Below, in pieces: positions 10,714 through 21,085 of a stretch of 64,000 nucleotides of DNA. Within the stretch, counting starts at the first letter, position 1. Each line of letters starts with the position of its first letter. Under the pieces are notes generated by a model. The model was given only the letters and a program-made list of their open reading frames with translations, searched no databases and was not told where the DNA came from. This stretch comes from Jaapia argillacea MUCL 33604 (taxonomy: Eukaryota; Basidiomycota; Agaricomycetes; Jaapiales; Jaapiaceae), in NCBI GenBank assembly GCA_000697665.1, contig KL197712.1, positions 815,412 to 879,411 of the forward strand, given 5' to 3'. The position numbers and the translations under genes were made by a program.

Positions 10714-11712
10714 GACAGATTGAGCTGATTGACTACAACCACATTTGTCCCCACAGGGGATTGAACTCAGGACCTCCTGGTATGGCTGAAGATTGGGGTT
10801 AGGATTGGTCCATGGTGGACGTGGCTTGGAACTACATAGTATTAATAATTGTTGACTTGTTCTGTGGAGTCAGGCTTGTGTTCCTCATCTCTGACACAGC
10901 TCAACTCAGGTGTAAATCAACCAGGGTTAGACAGGTTGCACACTGGAAGGGAAATTGATCTGGACTGCAAGGAGGTGGAGGGAAGATGGTATGGTAGATA
11001 GTTGTTGATTCTGATGATACCTTCCAATGATTCCCACTGGATCCCCATGTAAGGGGTTTCTGAGGTACTATGCTCCTAGGGATAGAGGAGTGATAAGGAC
11101 AATGAGGGTGACAAAGAGAGCAAACATGAAAGACAACAGAAAACAACAGGAAATGAGTGGAAACAATGGAGACACAATGAGATAGACTCTAGGGGGTGAA
11201 AGAGAGTATATTTCTCAATATTCAACTACTACAGAGAGGCTGGTATTTATACCAGGAGCCAGGTAATGAAAATTGAGGAAACAAAAAAATACTGACAAAT
11301 TTGAATATCCCAGATTTGAATCCTTGTTAAGGAAAAGTCCAGCATAGAGAGTGAGGTGAAGGACATAAGAAAAGTGAAAGACATAATAGAAAGTACCAGG
11401 AAGTGATCACCAGAAAAACCAGATATGAGGAAGGTCAGTGAGTCAAAGTCAGCGGAACAGCCTCGAGAGTAAAGGTGAATGTTGTGGGCATGAGGCAAAG
11501 TATCCTACCAATCCTTGGTCTATGAAGGATACAGAATGTGGTATGAGTTTGCCCTAGGGATCGAGCACAAATTCCATGAAATGGAATAGAATCACTTAGA
11601 GGCAAGGGGAATCATAGAGAGCTTGCTGAAGAGTGTTCCAAATACTGTTTTAAGGAGAGCTAGATAACAATCTACGCAGGTTTTCTGAGTGCTAGATTAT
11701 TCCAGCACTTCA
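10714..11712 (+). repeat. 3' LTR of the + strand copia fossil, split by an insert
   Basis: Family A LTR sequence from about 10714 (AGCTGATTGACTACAACC) to 10910 and again from 11681 (TTTTCTGAGTGCTAG) to 11712 (CTTCACA). Between them is a 766-bp insert, described separately. RNase H of the copia element ends about 40 bp upstream. Confidence 0.65.
10911..11676. mobile_element. 766-bp insert in an LTR; possible further solo LTR
   Basis: The insert opens TGTAAATCAACC and is bordered on both sides by CAGG (10907-10910 and 11677-11680), which reads as a target duplication of about 4-5 bp. It carries GGTATTTATACC, a plausible TATA element, and no protein-coding domain. A TG start and length under 1 kb fit an LTR, but the right end does not show a clean CA, so the class is uncertain. 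Confidence 0.4.
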
Positions 11713-11749
11713 CAGATTGGACATTGTATACATTCAATTTCTTCAACTC

Positions 11750-14195
11750 CTTACCATCTTTCCAAGCCTCTTTGCTGTTCTTATTCAGATATCATCAAAT
11801 AATCACTCCACCATCTTGAGGAAAGTCTTCGTGATGCACATGAGTCGTATTTTTGGACTTTTATGTGCAGTTAGCAAGTGTTTGGGCATCTTCATAAGGA
11901 ACTGGGATTGCCACCTTATGAATCTGAGGAGGAGGAGGAATCTGAGGGAGATAGGGAACATGAGATCAAAGAGGTGTTTGGCACTCCCAAGGGAAAGGGG
12001 AAGGATCCAGAGTGACTGTAATGGTTGGGAGGAGGAGAGGTCATATATGATTCAAAGATAAATAGGTTGGGCGTGTGCAAAGTTTCCTAGTGCATTCCTT
12101 TTGGACTGGTGAATAGTAATGTTGAATTGGTGTTTCGTTGAAATTTAGGGAATTGTATGGAGGTTTAGAATGAAAAAGGTCACAGATACTAGGTGAAAGA
12201 ATATTAAGTTTTGTAGGTATGGCAAGTTGGAAGGAAAGAAAACATAGAAGGTAAACCACAGAACCACAGAAATACTCCTGGAGTTTCAATACAACCCTGA
12301 TCAGAATGCAAATATTGACTCTGGGATTGGGGTTATTGGATTCTTTGCCCTCATCTCCATCCTTGTCTTGTCTCATCATGTTATGGTCAACATCTTGCTC
12401 CTGAGGTAATTTGGTGATGGAAACAACATTATCAGAATGAGGAAAGTATGGAACAACTTGGAAAGCAGCAAATCTGTCAGGAGTCAGCATTTCTGTTTCC
12501 TTAAATGGTCATATCACATGACTAGTCACATGATGATAGAAGAGAATCTGCTGGAGGTTACTAGAACCTTCTAGAATAATTAGTCAGCACTAGCTTACTC
12601 AGCCAATGCTTAGTCAGCAAGCCTTGGCATAGGTATATAAACCCCTGTACTGTAGTACTACCCCAGCTTCAATCTCTTAGGATTACCACTATTATGTAGA
12701 TGTCTGCCTAAGTCATTGGTCCTCAGCCTATATACTCATCCTTGTCAGCATATTCTTAATCTTACCTTTCACCATCACCAGTATTCCACATCCTTTAAGA
12801 CTGGTGGCCTTGTTGTTTGGATAGTGTTGCCCTAACAAAATCTGCCAACTCACATGATCTGCCTGTCCTTCTAACCACAACCAATACCTCAATGAAATGT
12901 TGAATGGATTTGTATCATGCTGCAAGGACTTTTGGCTTGACTTCTGCTAGGTTGGAATCTCATTTCTTGAGTTGACAAGCACAAAGGGAAATGAGATCAA
13001 TTGTTGATAAGGGTGATTCGATAGGAGGAGAGAGGTAAGTTGCTTCTGTGATATTGAAGGGAAAGAGAGGTTCCACACTGTGAGCCATGTAGAAGGGGGA
13101 ATACCCAGCGGACTTTTGAATTATGACATGTTCTGTCCAGAAAACAGCATGCACAACTGAGGACCATTTCAATTCAACATCTCCACAGTTCTTCATCATA
13201 CTCTCTCTTGCATCCAGGTGATGATGTTCTACAATCCTGTTGGTGTGTGAGTTGTAACTGGAAATTTGGATGTGATTGATGCCATATTGGTTGCTAGTTT
13301 GGGAACTGTTGGGGGAATGTGGAAGTAGTGCATTTGTCGAGTCTGACATTGATGACAGGTCTGAATATACCATTTGATATTGTTGCACATCTGGGGCCAC
13401 CAGAAACAATCCTGGAGTTGCTGATGTGTGGAAAAGAATCCCTTGTACCCTAACACATTGTGGGTTTGTTGTATCAAGTCATATCATATCATCAAGAGTA
13501 GGGGATGCAAACTTCATGGTTGAATATGAAGGCAGAAGGGAGGAAAGAGTCATCTGAAGGAAGGGGAGTGGTAGAGTGCAAGATATTGCTGGGGAAAGGG
13601 AATGATTTGGAAGGGCAAACCAGTTAAGTCATTCTATAGTAAGTCCTTGAGCCTGATCCAACCATTCCTCTCTATATTGTCGTCCTCCTGAGGGTCTTCT
13701 TCTGCAAGGGGTCGCCTGGAAAGTCTGTCTGCACCAGTGTGTTTTGATGTGGTTTTGATGTGGGAATGTGAACAAGGTTAAAGGTGAAAAGTAAGATTCC
13801 GGCAATCCAATGGTTTATGGTGGCATTGGGCTGAATGTCCATGTTATTGAGCATCCCTTTGATATACTTTGCATTGACTTCCACAGTTAATTTGCAGACT
13901 CCTATGATGAAGACTTGAACTGCTCAAAAAGCTTGGAAAATTCCATATAACTCCAGTTTTGCTTGGGAATAGCATGACTTGTACTTGTTCCAAGTGATAG
14001 AACCAAATTGATTGGGATATTGTTTTCCATCCATTCTGATTTGTGAGAGAATGAATCCCACAGCAACTACTGAGGAATCAACAGCAAGTATGGAGGAATC
14101 AACAGCAAGTATGACTTCTTGTTCGCACTGGTAATCAATAGGGCAAAGTGCTGGACTGGAAATTACTGCTGATTTGAGGAAGTTCAAATACTAAA
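11750..14195 (-). mobile_element. Ty3/gypsy fossil fragment (RNase H and integrase), - strand
   Basis: On the - strand, 14187-13924 and 13884-13672 resemble the gypsy RNase H region (SAVISSPALCPIDY, SQAKLELYGIFQAF). Then 13477-12960 holds the integrase zinc-binding segment (GYKGFFSTHQQLQDCFWWPQ, TCHQCQTRQ) and part of the core (SAGYSPFYMAHSVEPLFPF). Reading is interrupted in many places and the upstream protease/RT parts are absent. A family B solo LTR (12475-12837) lies within the part downstream of integrase. The left end toward 11.75 kb is not sharply defined. Confidence 0.65.
12475..12837 (-). mobile_element. Solo LTR, family B, reverse, with AAATC target duplication
   Basis: On the + strand the unit opens TGTCAGGAGTCAGC and closes GGGCAACACTATCC in complement (CCCTAACA). 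It is 363 bp, exactly the length of the copy at 6617-6979, and is flanked by AAATC at 12470-12474 and 12838-12842. It interrupts the gypsy fragment. Confidence 0.88.
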
Positions 14196-14196
14196 C

Positions 14197-16512
14197 ATGC
14201 TCGCCCTCTTGTCGCTCTCACTCAGAAAGACACCCCCTTTGAATGGTCAACAGAACAGCAGGACTCAGATTTGTGTATCTCATGGGAATAACTGTGAGTA
14301 TAAGGCTGAGCCTGATGGTCATAGAAGCATTATGGAGATGCATTTGCACATGTGGGACTTGAAAGTAGGAGATGTTGGGAGTGTTCTTGAGTAAACTCTG
14401 CACAATACTCATCAAACTCCTTCCCCATGTACTCCCCACCCTTATCATCTTGTGTCACCTCAATCTTCTCCCCTGTGGCCTTCTCAGCATAAGCCTTGTA
14501 GATTTTGAAGGCCACCAAAGCATCACTCTTCTTTTTCAAGAAGGAAACAGCCCAGAATCGCCCAGCATCATTGATGAAAGTAACCCAATATTAATACCCT
14601 TCCAGTGTTGCACAGGTCAGTGTCAACTAGGGTGAGTATTTTGGATCAACAGGTCGCAGTTTTGGGGATGTTGTGGCAATGCTGTTTCCCAGAGATGCAG
14701 GGTTCACAAATGGGGTCTGGACATAACTTGGAGGTGATGGTGATACCAGTGGTGAGTTTTTGAGATATCGTTTGGCATATGTTGTCATGGTTCAAGTGGG
14801 AACATTGGCAGTGCCAAAGGGTGATGTCTGAGTCACATGCAGAGACTATGTTGGCCTGCTGAGGTGATGGAACGAGATAGTATGACCATTTAAATAGCTG
14901 GTGTTTCAATTGTTGACAGAAGCAGTGAATATGAGCAATCCATCACAATGAAAGCTGGCTGTGGTTCCCTCAATCTCGCAGTGATATCCTTGCACATGAG
15001 AGTGATGGGAGTTGATTGACTGCAACCACATCTGCCCCCACAGGGGATTGAACTCAGGACCTTCTGGTATGGCTGGAGATTGGGGTTAGGATTGGTCCAT
15101 GGTGGACATGGCTTGGAACTGCACAGTATTATGTGATTGTTGACTTGTTCTCTGCAGAGTTGGCTTGTATTCATCATATCTGACACAGCTTGACTCAGGT
15201 GTGTAGTATATTGGTTTTGTAATGAATATCACCTCTGACACAGCTTGACTCGGGTTTTCTGAGTGCTAGATTACTACAGCACTTCACAGAGAGAGGTGAT
15301 AAATAAGTAGATTGCTGCCAAGGGGCAGGAACATGAAGAACATCATGAAATATAACAGAGTGCATTTTCTCCCCATCCACAACCAGCTGAAACTCAACAG
15401 ACTCCAATCCCAGTTGATAATCATGTGGTTGGCTAGGCAGATAGGTATGATGTGGGTGAAGTAGCTGACAAACCAATGGTGGTGTAGCATCACGTGTGAA
15501 GAGGCACCTATATCTGTGTTCCAGTCTGCAGAGCAGGAGTGAATCCAGGTGGAGTGATCAGATGTGGAAGTGAAAGCACTTGCATTTCTACCAGACTGAG
15601 CAACCTCCCCTTGTTTCCCAGCAGCCTCCATTGCTCTGGCACCTTTTGCACCACCTCTACAACCCTTCTTATGCCTCTTGGAAGTCTCCCCCTTTGCCAG
15701 CTTCAACACATCCTCCTTCTTAAAGTGAACCAACTCCAAATGACCAAATCCATCACAAAAGGTGCAATGTGAATCAGACATTGATGCAGCAGGTTTTTGA
15801 GCAATATGAGAGGTGGTAGAGGCTCTAAAAGCAAGGGAGCTGGTAGAATCAGTGGAGCAGGACAGGTGTTGGGTCTCCTCACTCTGAAAAGTGGCCTGGA
15901 GCTTCTTCAAATCAAGATCAGAGAGTAGAAGAAGGGAGGAGACAAAGGTGGCATATTCTGCTGGCAGGGTGCAAATGAGGGCCATGGAGTGGAGGAGTTC
16001 AGTGTCAAGTTTTTTGATGGTGTAATCTGAGGGGTGCAGGGCTTTAAGATCCTGCATCCCCTTGTCTGTGCAAGCCATGAGAGAGGTGAGGAACTGGTCA
16101 GGGAGTTTCCTGATGCTGAGAAAGGTGTTGATAGCATTGAAACATGCATCAGGATGTTGCTGAAGATGTACAGCCTGCAAAGCCTTCCAAACCTTCCAAA
16201 CTCAACAGCATCATCCTCTTTCCCCTTCACGTGCACCTTCTGCCCATCCTCCAAAGCCAACCACAACAACCTAGTCATCTCTTCCTCCTTTGCTTTCCAA
16301 ACTCTGAAGAACTCCTCCTTCTCATCCCCAGTAGGTGTTCCCTCAACAGCAGGAGTAGGACAGGGAAGTGTACCACTGACAAGACCCCACAACCCTTTGG
16401 TCTTCAGAAGGGCCTTCATATTCTTGCTCCAGAGGCCATAGTTCAATTCTGAGAGTGCTGGGAAGGTTTGCTTGTACTGGAACCCCTGCCAAATTGAAAA
16501 TTTGGTCATCAC
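14197..16512 (-). mobile_element. Second Ty1/copia fossil (gag to integrase), - strand
   Basis: Reading leftward: gag from 16512 (ELNYGLWSKNMKALLKTKGL, VHVKGKEDDAV) with a CTFCDGFGHLE knuckle-like segment near 15.75 kb, protease motif WNTDIGASSHVM near 15.5 kb, then after a nested solo LTR (15003-15288) the GAG-pre-integrase domain (14909-14646, LWHCQCSHLNHDNI) and integrase core (about 14539-14330, QDDKGGEYMGKEF). RT and RNase H are absent; the element meets the gypsy fragment at about 14195. The gag is close to that of the + strand copia element, so both belong to one lineage. It is broken in several places and lacks recognisable flanking LTRs. Confidence 0.75.
15003..15288 (+). mobile_element. 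Solo LTR, family A, with GAGAG target duplication
   Basis: A 286-bp family A copy opening TGATGGGAGTTGATTGACTG and closing CAGCACTTCACA, flanked by GAGAG at 14998-15002 and 15289-15293. It is inserted in opposite orientation into the second copia fossil, between protease and GAG-pre-integrase. Confidence 0.88.
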
Positions 16513-17292
16513 AAGGCTGACATTTCAAAAAATTGCCCAAGTGTATTTCTGGGCTCAATTTTGACATTTTTATGGCTGTTTCATGCTGTTTTCATGCTAA
16601 CTGGGCTCATTGCTACTAGTGGCATTGTGCTAAAGTGGCATAACATCCAAAAAATACAAGTTGCCCACCAAGTGCCAAAACCCTCATTTTGTCACGGGCC
16701 TCGATGCAAAGTGCCAAAATGACACATCAAACTTTGTGGTCACAGGTCACAAGCCCTGCCAAAGTGATTGAGCTTGATAATTGTACAATTTTCCCCCTCC
16801 AAACATTGTGTGACCATATCAAAGATCTATTATATTCCAAGGTTGTTCAGTCAAGGAACAACAATTGGGAACACTAGGGATAGTCAGAGTGGCTGATTCT
16901 CAGTGTGATTCCAAGGAAATCATCTCAAAATCCTAAGTCAACTCTGACTGCACATGGTTCTGGTTGGATTTTGAGTTGATTCTCCCTTGATTTTCAGTTC
17001 TGATGTACCTAGGCTACTAGTACTTATCAACTGTGTGCTTTGTTGACTGCCCACTAGCTCTCTGATCTTATCCAGTAGGAATGCCCTGTCGTCCTTACCG
17101 TCCTGCTCAAGCCAAGAAGATCATTAAGTCTTACACTCAGTTTATAAAACTTCAAGAAGGCATGAGACTGTAAGCTCAGCTGCCAACTAGCTAGGCTCAT
17201 CGGTTGCCAAGTACTGTGACACTGACCACAATTACACCATTGCTGCTCTGAATCTCTCTCGTCACTCAGCTCTTTCAGCTCACTCTCGTCAT
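16513..17292. other. No gene recognised between copia fossil and Harbinger remnant
   Basis: CpG-poor sequence without a convincing open frame. It probably includes the left end of the Harbinger element, but I could not identify a terminal inverted repeat or target duplication. Confidence 0.4.
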
Positions 17293-18470
17293 TGAGTTCA
17301 GAGTCCAGTTCTGACTGGTCTGATATCCTCGGTCATGGATGGCATCTTACTTGCAGCCCTGCCACTACATCCATCAACTCCTTTTTAGTGGGCAAGGAAA
17401 TGCCTTCCCTTGCTGCACTGGACTTGGATGATGGATCAGATGTGTATTCAGAGGATTTAGGTGCTGACGGGGATGATGAGGCAGAAGAGGATGATGTGTT
17501 GATGGAGTGCCTGGACTTCATGGATGTCTTGGTTGTTATGTTTGCCTGACTGTGCAGGAAATGTATGCACATCACTACAAGATGCTTTGGAACACACTTC
17601 CTCAACAGTCTGCATCACTCCATTCACCTTTGATCAACTGCTTGAAGAGCTCACTGAAGACCCTGTCTTCTCCAACAATTCCCAGAATGCACAGTTATCT
17701 GTCGAGACTCAAATTGCAATCACATTATATTGCTTTGGTCACAACAGCAATGGTATTAGCCTTCAACAGACATCACATTGGACTGGTGTTGGAAAGGGAA
17801 CTGTGGAGTGTAGGAGAAAGCAAAGGTGTGGGTTGAGGGGTCACTCATGTAAGGCTTGGCATGGTGGGTGGTGTCTCATCAACAGAACTTTGATCTCCCT
17901 CTTTGACAAACCTTATTGGTTTGGGGAAAGCTATTTTGGTTGGAAGAGTAACTACTCCCTAAGCTTTCAGGTCTATTGCTTCATATCTTCATAGATCATT
18001 CTGGACTGATGGTTGCCTGGGACATAGATAGTGTCCCTGCCAAACCTTCAGATCATTGACTACAGGTTTGATTTCACAGGTAGCGCCCATGACTCGACTG
18101 CCTGGGGAGAGACACAATTTGCTCAAGACCATGAATGGATACTGGAGGATGATGAGTTTATTTGGGCAGACTCAGCTTACCTGGTGTGCATTCCCCAACC
18201 AATCTGTCTGTTTTGCTGCTACCAGTTGATTTATTAGATCACTACATGGCTAGTCTCGCCATACAAAAAACCTGAAAGAGATATGCCTGAGAATGAGGAA
18301 TTCAATAGGCATGTCCCCATGGTGTGAATTCGTTCTGAACATGCCATTGGCTTCCTTAATGGCCATTTCCATTCACTGAAGAGCCTCTGTGTGAACATCA
18401 GGGATGAGGCATCACATTGATTTGCTATGTACTGGGTAGTTGCATGTATAGCCCTCCATAACTTTGGACC
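17293..18470 (+). pseudogene. PIF/Harbinger-type DDE transposase remnant
   Basis: A DNA-transposon transposase typical of basidiomycetes. After an acidic N-terminal part, the 17524-17994 frame gives TFDQLLEELTEDPVF, SVETQIAITLYCFGHNSNG and HWTGVGKGTVE, the helix-turn-helix segment of the family, then PYWFGESYFGWKSNYSLSFQ. The DDE part continues in the 18031-18237 frame (PNLQIIDYRFDFTGSAHDST, LEDDEFIWADSAYL; this includes the first family aspartate region and the WADSAYP-like motif), and about 18250-18470 gives KPERDMPENEEFN, RSEHAIGFLNGHFHSLK and YWVVACIALHNF in shifted frames. Frame changes near 17800 and 18000 and stops near 18235 and 18415 show it is inactive, unless some are introns. Harbinger elements normally carry 3-bp target duplications; not located here. 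Confidence 0.75.
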
Positions 18471-18806
18471 CTTTTATTGTTGAGAGGTCATCTTTGTTGT
18501 CCGACTCTGAAGACAATACACACTGAGTCCCGTCTTGACCCACTGTGACACACCTACAAGCAGCCAAAGTGAAAAGAGAAGATCTCAAGTGGGCCCTCTT
18601 CTGAGCAAAGGAGTGATGGGCACAGCATCGTGTGAGACAGAGACAGGGGATAGATTCAGAATCTGATTGACTTTATTTATAAACTGTACTGTTTACTTAT
18701 TGCATAACTTATGCATTTATGCTCTCACAAACTAGTCCCGTCACCTCTAGTAATCTTCAGTTCGAACATAATGAAGAGTGGTGAGATCAGCTTCAAGTTG
18801 GCAACC

Positions 18807-19748
18807 TGTTAAGAATCACACTGTACTACACCTATTTTCATTTTGTTGGGAGCTGATTGACTGCAACCACATCTGTCCCCACAGGGGATTGAACTCAGGC
18901 ATCCCAATATGGTTGAAGTTAGGGTTAGGGTTAAAGTCTACTTGTGAGTTGACTATGACACCTGTGGGAAGAAGTGGCTTGGTACTTGGCAGTATTATGC
19001 AATCACTGACTTGTTCTCTGCAGAGTTGGGCTTGTGTTCTTCATCTCTGACACAGCTTGACTCAGGTGTTTTCTGAGTGCTAGATTATTCCAGTGCTTCA
19101 CACATTTTTCTTGTTATCTCGACACTCCTCATGGATATCTGATCCTTCCATCTATGGATCATCAAACACTACAATCATATTTCTACAGAACACAAGGGAC
19201 AGGCTCATATCCCTTTTGACATCCTTCAATACATCCTGGTTCCTGCATACTCAACCTCTGGTACATCATCTGCTATTCACACTCAACCTTCAACACTCTG
19301 ATCCCTTGTTACCTCATTACTCCACCTTCCAGTATAACCCAGGCCATGGACTACAGACCCATATGTCTCTGACTCACAGATCAGACCATCAAGTGTGGAC
19401 TATGGACTACAGACCCCTAACTACGGACCCCTATCCTTCTGACTCACTCCGACTCATGCTTACTACTGTCTTGCTACTGTCTTACTCATTGCTACTATGG
19501 ACTACAGACTGTGCTTAATCTTAGTATATATACCTCCCAGTATTCACTAGTATGCCCCATCTTGTCAATATAGATTGTTATCTTTATTTGCATTGTCCTA
19601 ACTCAATCTCTGTCTGATCACCTGTCTGGAAACCTCTGATAGTCTCTTATCCTCTCATCGTTCTACTTCTGGAGCTGTAGCCTAGGTAACATCAGAGAAG
19701 TATCAAAGTCTTCCATTGTATACTTTGTTGAAGTAACAATCTTACACA
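18807..19748 (+). mobile_element. Solo LTR of the chromovirus family, containing a nested LTR
   Basis: Opens TGTTAAGAATCACAC and ends at CTTACACA, flanked by CAACC at 18802-18806 and 19749-19753. After removing the family A LTR inserted at 18844-19102 and its extra CATTT, about 678 bp remain, near the 689 bp of the two LTRs of the chromovirus at 23340 and 31734, which it matches along its length in opposite orientation. No coding sequence follows, so it is a solo LTR. Confidence 0.85.
18844..19102 (+). mobile_element. Solo LTR, family A, nested in the chromovirus solo LTR
   Basis: A 259-bp family A copy (TGTTGGGAGCTGATTGACTG to TGCTTCACA) flanked by CATTT at 18839-18843 and 19103-19107. The uninterrupted site, ATTTTCATTTTTCTTG in complement, is preserved in both LTRs of the chromovirus (near 23990 and 32385), which proves the borders. 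Confidence 0.92.
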
Positions 19749-19753
19749 CAACC

Positions 19754-21080
19754 ACTGTCACCATTGGAAGTGTCATCAGCAGAGATGCCAGAGAAGGGTG
19801 CCTGATTTGAAGTGGCTATGAGTCGAAGCAATGGCATGAAAATCAACAGGTGCAGCATTGGCAGTAGAGCTGAAATTGTAGTTGTTGGGTGTGAAGTTGT
19901 TTGTTGGAGGATTGGGGTACCATGGGTGACTTGATCCTGCAACTGCAACTGCCACAGTCCAGCTTGGCCCTACATGGGGGTTCGAAGTCAGTCCTCCCAA
20001 ATATAGAGTTGCCATCCAAAATGTGTGTTCTTGTTCCATCTTGAGTTTCAACAAGCTTGCCTTCTCCTTACATAGCTCCACCTTCACCTTCACCTTCGCC
20101 AGCTCCATCTTGTTCCTCACCTGCTCTGCCTTCACCTTCACCTTCACAACCTCAAGGGTATTCTGCTTGGTGATCTCTTCTGACTTTGCAATCTCCTCAA
20201 ACTCTTAGGCATATTTGTTTTTCATCAGTGGTGGCTTGGTTGCGCTAGTGGGTGCTGTGATCCCTGGATGGGCAGGCATCCTCTTGACAGTGTTGGTTTG
20301 GGTACTTGAAGTTTTTGATGTTGCTGGTGGCTCTATCTTTGGCACTGGGCCTCACTCAACCTTCTTTCTTTTGTCTCTGACCTCAGCCTCCTTGTCCATC
20401 TCCTCACTCCCATCTGACTCGTCACTGGAACCAACTTTGATAACAGAGATTACTTTGGTAACAGCAGCACCAGCAGTATCTGTGGCTTCTCATACATCCT
20501 TGCCCTTCTCATACTCCTTTCCACCCAATAGGACACTACCATCAAATTCACTCCTTGGGTTACCTAACCCAACAGGAGTGAGATTTGGGCGCTCAGAGAT
20601 GAGGTCTCTCATATCCCAGTACCAAGGGATTGAAGCCTCATTCTTGTCTGGGAAAGCAGGTGTTAGTGATGGCAAGCAAGCAACAGGTAAGTGCCACATA
20701 CCCCAGATGTTTGCAATCTTTGAATCTGCCCATATCTCCTCTTTCTTAATCCCTTCTCCTGTTGTTCCTAGCTTTGCAGTAAAGTTGCAGGTCATTGTCC
20801 CATTCTGGGAAGGAAGTTTAGGTAAACATTGGAGACGTAGAACAGCAGCGGCAAACTCACACTCTCAAACAATTCTTAATTTTATCCATCCATTTCCTCT
20901 TATCAATGGCTTGCCCAGATGTAGCCACAGCATTGAACACCAGACCATACTCAAGATGATCTCTGAACAGGGCAAGGCAGATGGCCCAATAGAATTTGTT
21001 TTTTCTTTTCCTGGCACCCTTGCTGGTTGATGTGTCATCTGTACCACATGGTGGGTAAAGCCCTTTTTTGATTTCTGCAT
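19754..21080 (-). pseudogene. Unassigned coding remnant with charged coiled-coil part
   Basis: The - strand between about 21060 and 19776 has coding-like text in several frames: SIPWYWDMRDLISERPNLTP (about 20640), acidic and lysine-rich segments (DESDGSEEMDKEAEVRDKRK), then a heptad-like segment KVKVKAEQVRNKMELAKVKV (about 20147-20090) and a Pro/Asn-rich tail. The opposite strand has a longer open frame (20215-21030), but its composition (serine/leucine/phenylalanine rich) looks like a shadow. I do not recognise the family. It could be a second protein of a Harbinger-like element or an unrelated multicopy gene; both are inference. Confidence 0.35.
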
Positions 21081-21085
21081 CCTCA

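Larger units (their letters stand above)
5616..11712 (+). mobile_element. Ty1/copia retrotransposon fossil, + strand, with nested insertions
   Basis: Parts in order: a truncated family A 5' LTR (5616-5832); a primer-binding site GGTTATGAGCCCCAG (5833-5847); gag of the UBN2/copia type (about 5940-6490, LKALFKTKGLWGLV); a proline-rich stretch; reverse transcriptase start (about 7925-8110, KWFKAASEEIQSLIDNGTF), RT core (9454-9804, FVAKGFSQCPDFDFNENFAPT, DILAAYLNGDLQEEVYMKQP); RNase H (about 9900-10660, ISTTEADYITAVSAAQEILW, LADILMKGW); then a 3' LTR from about 10714, whose distal end is at 11681-11712. Inside it lie a solo LTR of family B (6617-6979), an assembly gap, a roughly 1.3-kb insert holding a SINE head, and a 766-bp insert splitting the 3' LTR. 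Many breaks; not whole. Its CpG-poor text suggests it is old. Confidence 0.75.

Noticed and set aside
20215-21030. 271-codon open frame on the + strand
   Set aside because: Its Ser/Leu/Phe-rich composition is what the complement of the Lys/Glu-rich - strand text would give, and it matches no family.
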